Part shown: in pieces, positions 19,803 to 30,026 of the stretch
How positions within the stretch are numbered: position 1 is the stretch's first letter
Layout: each line of letters starts with the position of its first letter
NCBI RefSeq assembly: GCF_023061285.1
Contig: NZ_JAKGAM010000007.1
Coordinates: 62,001-126,000, forward strand
Origin: Chromohalobacter nigrandesensis
Lineage (GTDB): Bacteria > Pseudomonadota > Gammaproteobacteria > Pseudomonadales > Halomonadaceae
Direction: 5' to 3'
DNA: 64,000 bases
Program-made: the position numbers and the translations under genes
The notes under the pieces: model-generated
What the model saw: only the letters and a program-made list of their open reading frames with translations
Told to the model about the DNA's origin: nothing
Database searches by the model: none

Positions 19803-21215
19803 ATGAGCCAACAAGCTCCCAACACCTCCATCAGCGCGGCCATCTTCCGCGCCTATGACATTCGCGGCATCGTCGACGACAACCTGACCGAGGAAGGCGT
19901 CGAGCTGATCGGGCGTGCCATCGGTGCCGAAGCCGCCAGCCGCGACGAAGCTACCGTGGTCGTCGCTCGCGACGGCCGCCACTCGGGCAAACGTCTTCAA
20001 GCGGCCCTGATCCGCGGCCTGCGCGGCGCGGGACGCGATGTCATCGACATCGGCATGGTGCCCACGCCGGTGCTCTACTTCGCCACCCACACGCTGGAAG
20101 GCACGAGCTCCGGCGTCATGGTCACAGGCAGCCATAACCCGCCTGACTACAACGGCTTCAAGATCGTGCTCGGCGGCGAAACGCTCTCCGGCGACGCTAT
20201 CACCGCACTTTATCAGCGTATCCAGGACGGTGCGCTCGGCGAAGGTGAAGGTAGTCTGCGCGAGATGGATGTGCGCGAGGCGTATCTCGAGCGCATCCTC
20301 GGCGATATCCGTCTGAGCGGGCAGATCAAGGCCGTGGTCGACTGCGGCAACGGCGTGGCCGGTGAGCTCGGCCCGCAACTGATCGAGCGCCTGGGCGCCG
20401 AGATGACGCCGCTGTTCGCCGAGATCGACGGCGATTTCCCCAACCATCACCCGGACCCCGGCAAGCTGGAAAACCTCGAGGACTTGATCCGCACCGTCAA
20501 GGACACCGGCGCGGATATCGGCCTGGCCTTCGATGGTGACGGCGACCGCCTCGGCGTGGTCACGCCCAAGGGCGAGGTGATCTATCCCGACCGCCTGATG
20601 ATGGCCTTCGCCGAGGATCTACTCCAGCGTAGTCCCGGCGCACGCATCATTTTCGACGTCAAATGCACCGGCAACCTGGCCCAAGTGGTCGAGAAGGCCG
20701 GCGGCACACCGGAGATGTGGCGTACCGGGCACTCGCTGATCAAGGCGCGCATGAAGGAAACCGGCGCGGCGCTGGCTGGCGAGATGAGCGGCCATATCTT
20801 CTTCAAGGAACGCTGGTACGGCTTCGACGACGGCCTCTACGGTGCCGCCCGTCTGCTGGAGATTCTGTCCCGGCAACGTTCGACACAAGGGCTGGACGCC
20901 GACGCCTTCTTCGAACGCTTCCCGCAGGACCTCAGCACGCCGGAGCTCAACGCCAAGGTCAGCGACGAGAACAAGTTCGCCATCGTCGACAAGCTCGCCC
21001 GGGAAGGCGACTTCGGCGAAGATGGCGTGAAGACCACTCTCGACGGCATCCGCGTCGACTATGCCGACGGCTGGGGCCTGTGTCGCGCGTCCAACACCAC
21101 GCCGATGCTGGTGCTGCGCTTCGAAGGCAAGAACGAAGAAGCGCTGGCGCGCATTCAGGGCCAATTCCGCGATGCCCTCAAGCAGGTCGCCCCCGAGGCC
21201 GATCTCCCCTTCTGA
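19803..21215 (+). CDS. algC: Phosphomannomutase / phosphoglucomutase
   Basis: Alpha-D-phosphohexomutase of 470 residues interconverting mannose- or glucose-6-phosphate and the 1-phosphates, for LPS and exopolysaccharide precursors. It has the phosphoserine loop MVTGSHNPPDYNGFK near residue 105, the metal loop FDGDGDRLG near residue 240, the sugar-binding GEMSGHIFFKE near residue 325 and the phosphate-binding RASNTTPMLVLRFEG at the C-terminus. The ATG at 19803 (MSQQAPNTSISAAIFRAYDI) matches AlgC; an earlier in-frame start would add 16 non-homologous residues. Only a weak AAGGGA serves as ribosome-binding site. Confidence 0.93.
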   Translation: MSQQAPNTSISAAIFRAYDIRGIVDDNLTEEGVELIGRAIGAEAASRDEATVVVARDGRHSGKRLQAALIRGLRGAGRDVIDIGMVPTPVLYFATHTLEGTSSGVMVTGSHNPPDYNGFKIVLGGETLSGDAITALYQRIQDGALGEGEGSLREMDVREAYLERILGDIRLSGQIKAVVDCGNGVAGELGPQLIERLGAEMTPLFAEIDGDFPNHHPDPGKLENLEDLIRTVKDTGADIGLAFDGDGDRLGVVTPKGEVIYPDRLMMAFAEDLLQRSPGARIIFDVKCTGNLAQVVEKAGGTPEMWRTGHSLIKARMKETGAALAGEMSGHIFFKERWYGFDDGLYGAARLLEILSRQRSTQGLDADAFFERFPQDLSTPELNAKVSDENKFAIVDKLAREGDFGEDGVKTTLDGIRVDYADGWGLCRASNTTPMLVLRFEGKNEEALARIQGQFRDALKQVAPEADLPF

Positions 21216-22187
<972 letters not shown>

Positions 22188-22292
22188 CAATTCCCCTCGC
22201 ACCCGGGACGGTGCGCCGCGATGCGCGACGATTTGTCGGCATCCCGGCAGCCCATTAGGATGGGCTAACACGATTCCAACAGAAGAAAATCG

Positions 22293-22910
22293 ATGACGCA
22301 GGAAACACCCAAGCAAAGTCGCCGGGAGCAGATCCTCCAGGCGCTGGCGCTAATGTTGCAGGAGGACAGCGGCAAGCGGATCACGACCGCCGCCCTGGCC
22401 CGCCAGGTCGGCGTCAGCGAAGCCGCCCTCTATCGGCATTTCCCCAGCAAGGCACGGATGTTCGAAGGGCTGATCGAATTCATCGAGGAGACGCTATTCG
22501 AGCGCATTCGCCGCATCCTCGATGAGGAGCCGCAGGCACAGGCGCGTTGTCATCATATCCTGACACTGCTGCTGGGCTTCGCCGAAAAGAACCCCGGCCT
22601 GTGCCGGTTGCTCGTCGGCGATGCCTTGACTGGCGAAACCGCGCGCTTGCGCGTACGCATGACGCAGCTCTTCGACCGCCTGGAAACCCAGCTCAAGCAG
22701 ATCCTGCGCGAAGCCGAGATTCACGAAGGCTTGCGCACCACGCTACAGGTCTCGGCCACCGCCAACCTGCTGCTGGCTGCGGCCGATGGGCGCATCACGC
22801 AATATGTGCGCAGCGACTTCCGGCGTCTTCCCACCGAGCACTGGGAAGATCAGTGGCAGATGCTCTCCGCCCGCCTGCTGGTCGCCACACCGCATCCCGC
22901 CCACGTGTAG
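22293..22910 (+). CDS. slmA: Nucleoid occlusion factor SlmA (TetR family)
   Basis: 205-residue TetR-fold protein that blocks FtsZ ring assembly over the nucleoid when bound to its DNA sites. The helix-turn-helix is ITTAALARQVGVSEAALYRH near residues 30-50, followed by FPSKARMFEGLIEFIEETLF, characteristic of SlmA. Length and the argB neighbourhood match other gammaproteobacteria. Confidence 0.95.
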   Translation: MTQETPKQSRREQILQALALMLQEDSGKRITTAALARQVGVSEAALYRHFPSKARMFEGLIEFIEETLFERIRRILDEEPQAQARCHHILTLLLGFAEKNPGLCRLLVGDALTGETARLRVRMTQLFDRLETQLKQILREAEIHEGLRTTLQVSATANLLLAAADGRITQYVRSDFRRLPTEHWEDQWQMLSARLLVATPHPAHV

Positions 22911-22924
22911 ACGCCACAGACGAC

Positions 22925-22949
22925 AATGCCCGGCGCATGGCCGGGCATT
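22925..22949. terminator. Convergent terminator between slmA and rpoH
   Basis: Perfect 10-bp stem AATGCCCGGC / GCCGGGCATT with a 5-nt loop, 15 nt past the slmA stop and about 55 nt past the rpoH stop on the other strand. It probably serves both directions. Confidence 0.75.
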
Positions 22950-23004
22950 GCTGCTTTCGCGCGTGGGTCCCGTCGCATTGACCTTGGCGCGTTAGCGCTC
23001 GAAC

Positions 23005-23871
23005 TCAGGCGGCGAAGCCGTCGCCGAGCTGTTGCTTGATCTTCTTCATGGCATTTTTCTCGAGCTGACGAATACGCTCGGCGGAGACGCCGTACGCATC
23101 GGCCAGCTCATGCAGCGTAGCCTTGGACTCGGAAAGCCAACGACGCTTCAGGATATCCTGCGAACGTTCATCGAGCTTACCCAGCGCCGTCTGCAGGCGA
23201 TGCGAGGAGTCTTCCTCCCAGTCCGCCGCTTCGAGCTGCGCGGCAGGATCGTAGCGCTCGTCGTCGAGGTAATGAACCGGCGCCTGATAGCCCTGATCTT
23301 CATCTTCGGAAGGCGAGGCATCGTAGCCGGCATCGAACGCCGAGAGACGGCCTTCCATCTCACGCACCACCTGCGGCTTGACGTCGAGATCCTTGGCAAT
23401 GGCATCGACTTCGTCGTTATTGAGCCACGCCAGGCGCTTCTTGGCGCCACGCAGATTGAAGAACAGCTTGCGCTGGGCCTTGGTGGTGGCGATCTTCACG
23501 ATGCGCCAGTTGCGCAGCACATATTCGTGAATCTCGGCCTTGATCCAGTGCACGGCGAACGATACCAGGCGCACACCCTGATTCGGGTCGAAACGCTTGA
23601 CGGCCTTCATCAAGCCGACGTTGCCTTCCTGGATCAAGTCAGCCTGGGGCAGACCGTAGCCGGAATAGCTGCGCGCAATGTGCACCACGAAACGCAGATG
23701 CGACATGACAAGGCGCCGCGCCGCTTCGAGATCGCCTTGTTCGTAAAGGCGAAAGCCCAGCTCGCGTTCCTCGTCGGAGGACAGCACAGCAATGCGATTG
23801 ACGGCCTGAATGTAACCATTCAGGTCATGACCGGGAGAAAGATGACCCACGGGCTGAAGACTGTTGCTCAT
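23005..23871 (-). CDS. rpoH: RNA polymerase sigma-32 (heat shock)
   Basis: 288-residue alternative sigma factor directing transcription of chaperone and protease genes. Region 2 reads [20 protein letters not shown], then [20 protein letters not shown]; the RpoH box is [11 protein letters not shown] near residue 130, a diagnostic separating it from sigma-70 and sigma-38. Region 4 helix-turn-helix is [20 protein letters not shown] near residue 250. It lies downstream of ftsYEX as in E. coli, with 154 nt of upstream DNA that carries a sigma-E-like promoter. Confidence 0.97.
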   Translation of the reverse strand: MSNSLQPVGHLSPGHDLNGYIQAVNRIAVLSSDEERELGFRLYEQGDLEAARRLVMSHLRFVVHIARSYSGYGLPQADLIQEGNVGLMKAVKRFDPNQGVRLVSFAVHWIKAEIHEYVLRNWRIVKIATTKAQRKLFFNLRGAKKRLAWLNNDEVDAIAKDLDVKPQVVREMEGRLSAFDAGYDASPSEDEDQGYQAPVHYLDDERYDPAAQLEAADWEEDSSHRLQTALGKLDERSQDILKRRWLSESKATLHELADAYGVSAERIRQLEKNAMKKIKQQLGDGFAA

Positions 23872-23971
23872 GCAGATGTCTCCATCGGTTGCTCACCCTG
23901 CGTGCGTGGCGTAATCCAACATCCACGGCGGCACGGCAAAGGAATCATGTGCCTGATAGCACGGATGACCC

Positions 23972-23999
23972 ATTAGAAGGCTAACTTGAACGAAAGTTC
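23972..23999 (-). promoter_or_regulatory. Candidate sigma-E promoter of rpoH
   Basis: On the minus strand GAACTT (23994-23999) is followed after exactly 16 nt by TCTAAT (23972-23977). This matches the RpoE consensus GAACTT-N16-TCTGA closely, about 100 nt upstream of the rpoH start codon. E. coli rpoH also has a sigma-E promoter. The -35 lies in a TTGAAC/GTTCAA dyad. Confidence 0.55.
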
Positions 24000-24025
24000 A
24001 ATACATGCCATCAGGCGTGTCAAGC

Positions 24026-25018
24026 CTAGCGGGGTTTGATGTCGGCAAGATGACGGCCGACGGCTAACCAAGCACCCAGCCAGCCAAGCAGTGTACTACA
24101 AAAACATAGCAAAACCGAGCCTTTCAGACCCAATCGCGGTAGCGTAAAGTGCGCCCCGTAACTCTCGGCCAAGGCGGTGACCGGCGCCGACAACCAGTGG
24201 CCGCCCAGTACCAGCAATACGATCGCCAGCACGCCACCGCCCAGGCCGTACCAAGCACCGCTATACAGGAACGGACGGCGCACGAACGCATGGGTGGCCC
24301 CGATCAGCGTCACCACCTCGATCTCCTGACGGCGACTCTCCACCGCCAGGCGAATGGTATTGCCTACCACCAGTAGCACGCCCAGCCCGAACAGTCCCGC
24401 CAGCGCCAGGGCCAGACGCTGACCCAACTCGGCCAGACGCCGCAGGCGCTCCAGCCAGGCGAGATCGACTCGCGCCTCATCGACGCCGTCGACCGCTTCG
24501 AGATTGCTCGCCAGCACTCGCACAGAATCGGGGTCGGTATCAGCCGGGGTGACCACCACCGCTGCAGGCAGCGGGTTGTCTTCCAGCGAGGCCAGCGCGT
24601 CCTCGAGCCCCACGCCCTGTTGAAATTCAGCCAGCCCTTCGGCGGCGGTCACCAACCGCGCTCCCGCCACCGGCGCCTGATCGCGCAACCGCGCGGCGAC
24701 ATCCATCGCCGCACGCTCATCGAGGCGCGTGTCGAGATAGACGGTCACGGTCGCGCTTTCGTCGAGTTCGGCATCCAGCAACCGAGCACTGTCCAGCGCC
24801 AGCCACAACCCACTGGGCAGCACCAGAGCGATGGCAATCGCCAGCATGGTCAACAGGCTGCTCAGCGGGCGCTTGGCAAGTCGCTGGGCGCTATCGAGCC
24901 ACATCGCACGATGATGACGCAGCCACGCCCGCGTGCGGCTTTCCAGTCCTACCTGCGAGGCTCGGGCGCCACGCCGCGCGGGACGCTGGCTTTCCGGAGA
25001 CGTCGTGCGTCGGGTCAT
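24026..25018 (-). CDS. ftsX: Cell division protein FtsX
   Basis: 330-residue inner-membrane partner of FtsE in the divisome complex that controls amidase activation through EnvC-type factors. A basic cytoplasmic N-terminus of about 50 residues (RRTTSPESQRPARRGARASQ) precedes the first membrane segment (LSSLLTMLAIAIALVLPSGL). A periplasmic domain of about 120 residues and three C-terminal membrane segments follow. The start overlaps the ftsE stop as ATGA. Confidence 0.94.
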   Translation of the reverse strand: MTRRTTSPESQRPARRGARASQVGLESRTRAWLRHHRAMWLDSAQRLAKRPLSSLLTMLAIAIALVLPSGLWLALDSARLLDAELDESATVTVYLDTRLDERAAMDVAARLRDQAPVAGARLVTAAEGLAEFQQGVGLEDALASLEDNPLPAAVVVTPADTDPDSVRVLASNLEAVDGVDEARVDLAWLERLRRLAELGQRLALALAGLFGLGVLLVVGNTIRLAVESRRQEIEVVTLIGATHAFVRRPFLYSGAWYGLGGGVLAIVLLVLGGHWLSAPVTALAESYGAHFTLPRLGLKGSVLLCFCSTLLGWLGAWLAVGRHLADIKPR

Positions 25019-25683
25019 GTCGCCTCCTCGTCGCCGACCAATCGGCCTTCGCGCAAGCGCAGGACCCGGTGCCGCAGGCGCGTGATCAGCGCCAGGTCGT
25101 GACTGGCGACCATCACCGTGGTACCGATACGGTTGAAGTCCTCGAACAATCGCATGATATCGGTGGAGAGCTGCGGATCGAGGTTACCAGTGGGCTCGTC
25201 AGCGAGCAGCAACGACGGCTTGTTGACCACCGCCCGAGCGATGCCGATGCGTTGGCGCTCACCGCTGGAGAGCTCGATGGGCAGCGCCGTTTCCCGGTAC
25301 AGCAGCCCAACCTTGTCCAGTGCAGCCCGCACACGACGCGCCGACTCGCGGGGCTCCACGCCTTGAATCTCCAACGGCAGCGCCACGTTGGCGAAGACAC
25401 TCCGATCGAACAATAGTTGGTGGTCCTGGAAGACCACCCCGATCTGGCGGCGATAGTAGGGAATCTGGCTGAGATGAAAGCGGTCGAGATCATGACCGGC
25501 CACCAGCACGCGGCCGCGTGAGGGCTTTTCCAGGCGCATGATCAAGCGCAGCAACGAGCTCTTGCCGGCTCCCGAGTGCCCGGTGAGGAACAACATTTCG
25601 CCCCGCCCAACCCGAAAGTTGATATCGGCGAGGGCTTCGGAGCGCCCGCCGTAACGTTTGCCGACATGCTCGAAGACGATCAT
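25015..25683 (-). CDS. ftsE: Cell division ATP-binding protein FtsE
   Basis: 222-residue ABC ATPase from the ATG at 25683 (MIVFEHVGKRYGGRSEALAD). Walker A is GHSGAGKSSL, the signature is LSSGERQRIGIARAVVN, Walker B is LLLADEPTGNLD, and the switch His is in VASHDL. It works with FtsX in septal peptidoglycan splitting. A longer frame extends into ftsY but lacks homology. It starts 4 nt past the ftsY stop; ftsY-ftsE-ftsX form one operon. Confidence 0.96.
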   Translation of the reverse strand: MIVFEHVGKRYGGRSEALADINFRVGRGEMLFLTGHSGAGKSSLLRLIMRLEKPSRGRVLVAGHDLDRFHLSQIPYYRRQIGVVFQDHQLLFDRSVFANVALPLEIQGVEPRESARRVRAALDKVGLLYRETALPIELSSGERQRIGIARAVVNKPSLLLADEPTGNLDPQLSTDIMRLFEDFNRIGTTVMVASHDLALITRLRHRVLRLREGRLVGDEEAT

Positions 25684-25687
25684 ACCG

Positions 25688-27193
<1,506 letters not shown>

Positions 27194-27329
27194 GGGCGTG
27201 ATCTACGTCTACGCGGACGACGCGCGCCACGTTTTCCGCGACATGGCGGAAATGACGCTCGGCGTCCTGAAGTGTCTGAATCGCCACATCCTATCACTGT
27301 GCGACGGATGGCGGTACAATCCGCCGATC

Positions 27330-27953
27330 ATGAATCGACGTCGCTCCTCCTCCGCCAAGCGCCCTGCCCGTGGCACGCGTCGCGCCTCGCCGTCACGCAC
27401 CAACGGGCGCTTGCGTCTCATCGGCGGCGACTACCGTCGCCGACAGTTGCCCGTGCTCGAGCGCCCCGGGCTACGCCCCACGCCGGACCGCATCCGCGAG
27501 ACGCTATTCAACTGGCTAGCCTTCGAGCTCGCCGGCGCACAGGTTCTCGACTTGTACGCCGGCACCGGCGCGCTAGGGCTGGAAGCACTCTCGCGCGGCG
27601 CTGCCCAGGCCCTTTTCGTGGAGACAGACAGCGATGTCGCCGCCAGCCTGAGCACCAACATCGCCACGCTGAACACTAATGGCCATGTGCATCGCCAAGC
27701 CGCCATGGCGTTTCTCGCCGGCCCCGCGACGCCCTGCGATATCGTGTTCCTCGACCCCCCCTTCCGCCAGGGTCACGCCGCCGACGCCTGCCAGGCCTTG
27801 GAGGAACACGGTTGGCTGAATGAGGCAGCGTGGATCTATCTGGAAATAGAGCACGAATGCGAGCCTCGGGTGCCCGCTAACTGGCAACTGCATCGCGAGG
27901 TGCGCGCCGGCGATGGCATCGGGCGTCTTTATCGTCGCCAGCGCGCTGCCTGA
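27330..27953 (+). CDS. rsmD: 16S rRNA (guanine966-N2)-methyltransferase RsmD
   Basis: 207 residues from the ATG at 27330 (MNRRRSSSAKRPARGTRRAS). Motifs: LRLIGGDYRRRQLPVL, RPTPDRIRETLFNWL, VLDLYAGTGALGLEALSRGA (SAM site), and the catalytic VFLDPPF. Methylates G966 of 16S rRNA within the 30S particle. The first 25 residues are an unusually basic extension. It is divergent from ftsY, the common arrangement. TACAAT at 27315-27320 would be a -10 only for a nearly leaderless transcript. Confidence 0.95.
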   Translation: MNRRRSSSAKRPARGTRRASPSRTNGRLRLIGGDYRRRQLPVLERPGLRPTPDRIRETLFNWLAFELAGAQVLDLYAGTGALGLEALSRGAAQALFVETDSDVAASLSTNIATLNTNGHVHRQAAMAFLAGPATPCDIVFLDPPFRQGHAADACQALEEHGWLNEAAWIYLEIEHECEPRVPANWQLHREVRAGDGIGRLYRRQRAA

Positions 27954-28076
27954 CGTCCTGTCGGGGCCAGGAGACGCTTGTCGCGCGCGCGTCGCGCGCG
28001 TACGCTAACCGCCAACGGCTCGGCAAGATTCGCCCGTGCCACTCGCATCGCCCCATCCACCGTGTAGGAGAAGTCC

Positions 28077-28286
28077 ATGAGCCTCGAACTTTTCAACCAG
28101 CTCGAGCAGAAGGTGCAGAACGCTGTCGAGTCCATCGAGATGCTGAAAATGGAGGCGGAAGAGCTGCGCGAGGAGAACACGCGCCTCAAGCAGGAGCGTG
28201 ATGAATGGGAACGCCGTCTTAACGGACTGCTAGGCAAGTTCCAGGATATCGAAAACGACGCCAGCGATAATTCGCAAAACCAGTAA
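28077..28286 (+). CDS. zapB: ZapB-like cell division protein
   Basis: 69-residue coiled-coil protein (MSLELFNQLEQKVQNAVESI) with heptad hydrophobics through about residue 58 and a polar Asn/Ser tail. ZapB stabilises the Z ring through ZapA and links it to the terminus. A strong ribosome-binding site AGGAGAAG precedes the ATG. It lies with rsmD and the ftsYEX operon, a cell-division neighbourhood. The stop codon is the first triplet of a decamer-like tandem array. Confidence 0.85.
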   Translation: MSLELFNQLEQKVQNAVESIEMLKMEAEELREENTRLKQERDEWERRLNGLLGKFQDIENDASDNSQNQ

Positions 28287-28323
28287 CTACTGATAACTAC
28301 AGATAACTACAGATAACTACAGA
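28281..28323. repeat. 10-bp tandem repeat overlapping the zapB stop codon
   Basis: Four adjacent units ending TAACTAC (CAGTAACTAC, TGATAACTAC, then AGATAACTAC twice) plus a partial AGA. The first TAA is the zapB stop. It lies between zapB and the convergent rimI gene. Confidence 0.85.
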
Positions 28324-28335
28324 CGGGAAGCGCCG

Positions 28336-28806
28336 TCAGTCGACCGCTCGCACCGCGAGCGGCCTCGACATCAGGATGGCCGCTTCGCGGACGCCTCCCC
28401 TCGCCTCGGCGGGGGGATAGTAACCGCGCCGACGCCCATCCTCGTCGAAACCGTATCGGCGGTACAACGCCAGGGCGGGCGCGTTGCTTTCGCGCACTTC
28501 CAGCAGTAGCCGCTCGGCGCCATCCTGCCGGGCGCGCGTCACGAGATGCGCGAGCAACATGCCTGCCATACCTTGACGACGCGCGTGCGGTGCCACGGTG
28601 ATCGCTTGCAGCTCGGCCTCGAAGGGCAGCCAGGCAAGCACCGCATGCCCCAGTAAGGTCGCGTCACGCCACGCGCCCCATACTTCCAGGGTGTCGTCGG
28701 CGAGTGTCCGCGCCAGTATCGCCCGCTTCCAGGGGTGTAGTTGCCCCGCTTCCTCAAGCGCCTCCACGGCATCCAGATGCGCCGGCGTCAGCCGCTCAAG
28801 ACGCAT
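28336..28806 (-). CDS. rimI: Ribosomal protein S18 alanine N-acetyltransferase
   Basis: GNAT acetyltransferase of 156 residues from the ATG at 28806; an alternative ATG at 28827 would enlarge the overlap with the upstream gene. The acetyl-CoA loop is VAPHARRQGMAGMLLAHLV near residue 80, and the RimI-typical LLEVRESNAPALALYRRYGF follows. It acetylates the N-terminal Ala of S18 (and, in some species, other proteins). It overlaps the end of the holD-like gene, the same order as holD-rimI in E. coli. Confidence 0.9.
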   Translation of the reverse strand: MRLERLTPAHLDAVEALEEAGQLHPWKRAILARTLADDTLEVWGAWRDATLLGHAVLAWLPFEAELQAITVAPHARRQGMAGMLLAHLVTRARQDGAERLLLEVRESNAPALALYRRYGFDEDGRRRGYYPPAEARGGVREAAILMSRPLAVRAVD

Positions 28807-29647
28807 CGTCGTGGCCGGCCCAGGCATCGCGCCACACCGCGAGCTGCGGCCACAAGGCGCGCTTGGCGGCGGCGGATGACTTGAGTGTCGCCAGCGACGG
28901 CAGCGTCCAACAAGGTAGGCCCAGAGTCTCGCTATGCGCTTCCTCGAGGGCCAGTACCGCGTTCAGGGTCGTGTCCTGGCCGAACACCAACAGTCGCTCG
29001 GGACGCCAGCCACGTCGTGCCTGACCGGCGAGATAGGCACGCAGGCCGTCGCGCGCATCGTCCAGGGGCGCCGTCGTCACCGGCGCGTTGTCGACGAGCG
29101 GCCATTGAAAACTGCGGAACTCGAGCGCCGCGTCCACAACGATGCCGGCCACGCGCAATAGGTTGCCCAGCAGTTCGAGCGCCGTACGATCGGGCGCCGT
29201 CGCCTCAGGCACCAGCAACAACCAGCGCCCTTCCAAGGCCGCGACTTGCAGATCATAGCGCAGCGCCGCTTGGGGCCCGGCCTCGCCAACCTCAGCGGTC
29301 GACGCCGCCGACTCGGCGGCATCCTCCGGCATCGACCTCGAAGACGACTCGGTGGGCGCATCGCCCAGCAGCAATGCGCGCGCCGACACACTCGAGGCCG
29401 GCTTGCCAGTATCTCGCGATGGCGTCGCCCCCGACGATGTCTCCTTCGAAGGTGGTGTCGACGGCGCCCGCACTGCATCGTCGAGCAGCGCTTGCAAGTG
29501 CACACCATGGTTCGTCGGCGCTTCGGCGGGGGGCGTTTCCCATTCGCACGCGGGCGTGGGTAGTGCATTGGGCAGCCGATAACGACTGGCCCAGGCGCCA
29601 AGCCCCATGGCCTCGAGGTATTGCAACCGCTGGACGTCGCCTACCAT
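28796..29647 (-). CDS. holD: DNA polymerase III psi subunit (HolD-like) with long linker
   Basis: 283 residues from the ATG at 29647, placed one base after the bolA stop (TGACATG), a sign of translational coupling. The N-terminus RLQYLEAMGLGAWASRYRLP resembles the HolD peptide that docks on the clamp loader (WQLQQLGITQW in E. coli). Residues 139-170 (GRWLLLVPEATAP) and the C-terminal LPSLATLKSSAAAKRALW, then PQLAVWRDAW, match the folded psi domain. Residues 35-130 are Ser/Thr/Pro/Ala-rich and probably disordered, making the protein twice the usual length of about 137. Position before rimI supports the call. Confidence 0.72.
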   Translation of the reverse strand: MVGDVQRLQYLEAMGLGAWASRYRLPNALPTPACEWETPPAEAPTNHGVHLQALLDDAVRAPSTPPSKETSSGATPSRDTGKPASSVSARALLLGDAPTESSSRSMPEDAAESAASTAEVGEAGPQAALRYDLQVAALEGRWLLLVPEATAPDRTALELLGNLLRVAGIVVDAALEFRSFQWPLVDNAPVTTAPLDDARDGLRAYLAGQARRGWRPERLLVFGQDTTLNAVLALEEAHSETLGLPCWTLPSLATLKSSAAAKRALWPQLAVWRDAWAGHDDAS

Positions 29648-29648
29648 G

Positions 29649-29960
29649 TCAGTGTGCGCCACCGCCCCGGCAATCGGGAGAATCCGGGCGCGCTTCGCCA
29701 CGCTGGCGCCATTCCTCGGGCGTGTAGAGATGCAGGGCCAGGGCATGCACCGGACCGGACAGCTCGTCGGCCAGCACTGCGTACACCTGCTGATGACGCT
29801 TGACCGGCATCAGGCCCGCGAAGCGCTCGGCGACCAGGGTCACCTTGAAGTGCGTTTCGGAGTCCGGTGGCACATGGTGCATGTGGCTTTCATTCTCGAC
29901 CGTCACATGCTCGGGATCGAGCGATTGCAGTTTCTCTTCGATACGTGCCTGAACACTCAT
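29649..29960 (-). CDS. bolA: BolA family protein
   Basis: 103 residues from the ATG at 29960, preceded by GGAGGAAGG. The BolA core is complete: ESHMHHVPPDSETHFKVTLV near residue 25 and ELSGPVHALALHLYTPEEW near residue 68; the conserved His residues could bind a [2Fe-2S] cluster with a monothiol glutaredoxin. BolA proteins act in iron sensing and in morphology and stress control. It is the first gene of bolA-holD-rimI. Confidence 0.9.
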   Translation of the reverse strand: MSVQARIEEKLQSLDPEHVTVENESHMHHVPPDSETHFKVTLVAERFAGLMPVKRHQQVYAVLADELSGPVHALALHLYTPEEWRQRGEARPDSPDCRGGGAH

Positions 29961-30026
29961 GACACCTTCCTCCTCTGTCGGATACGCGTCATTGTAACGT
30001 TTCCCACGCTGGTGAATAAGCATCGC

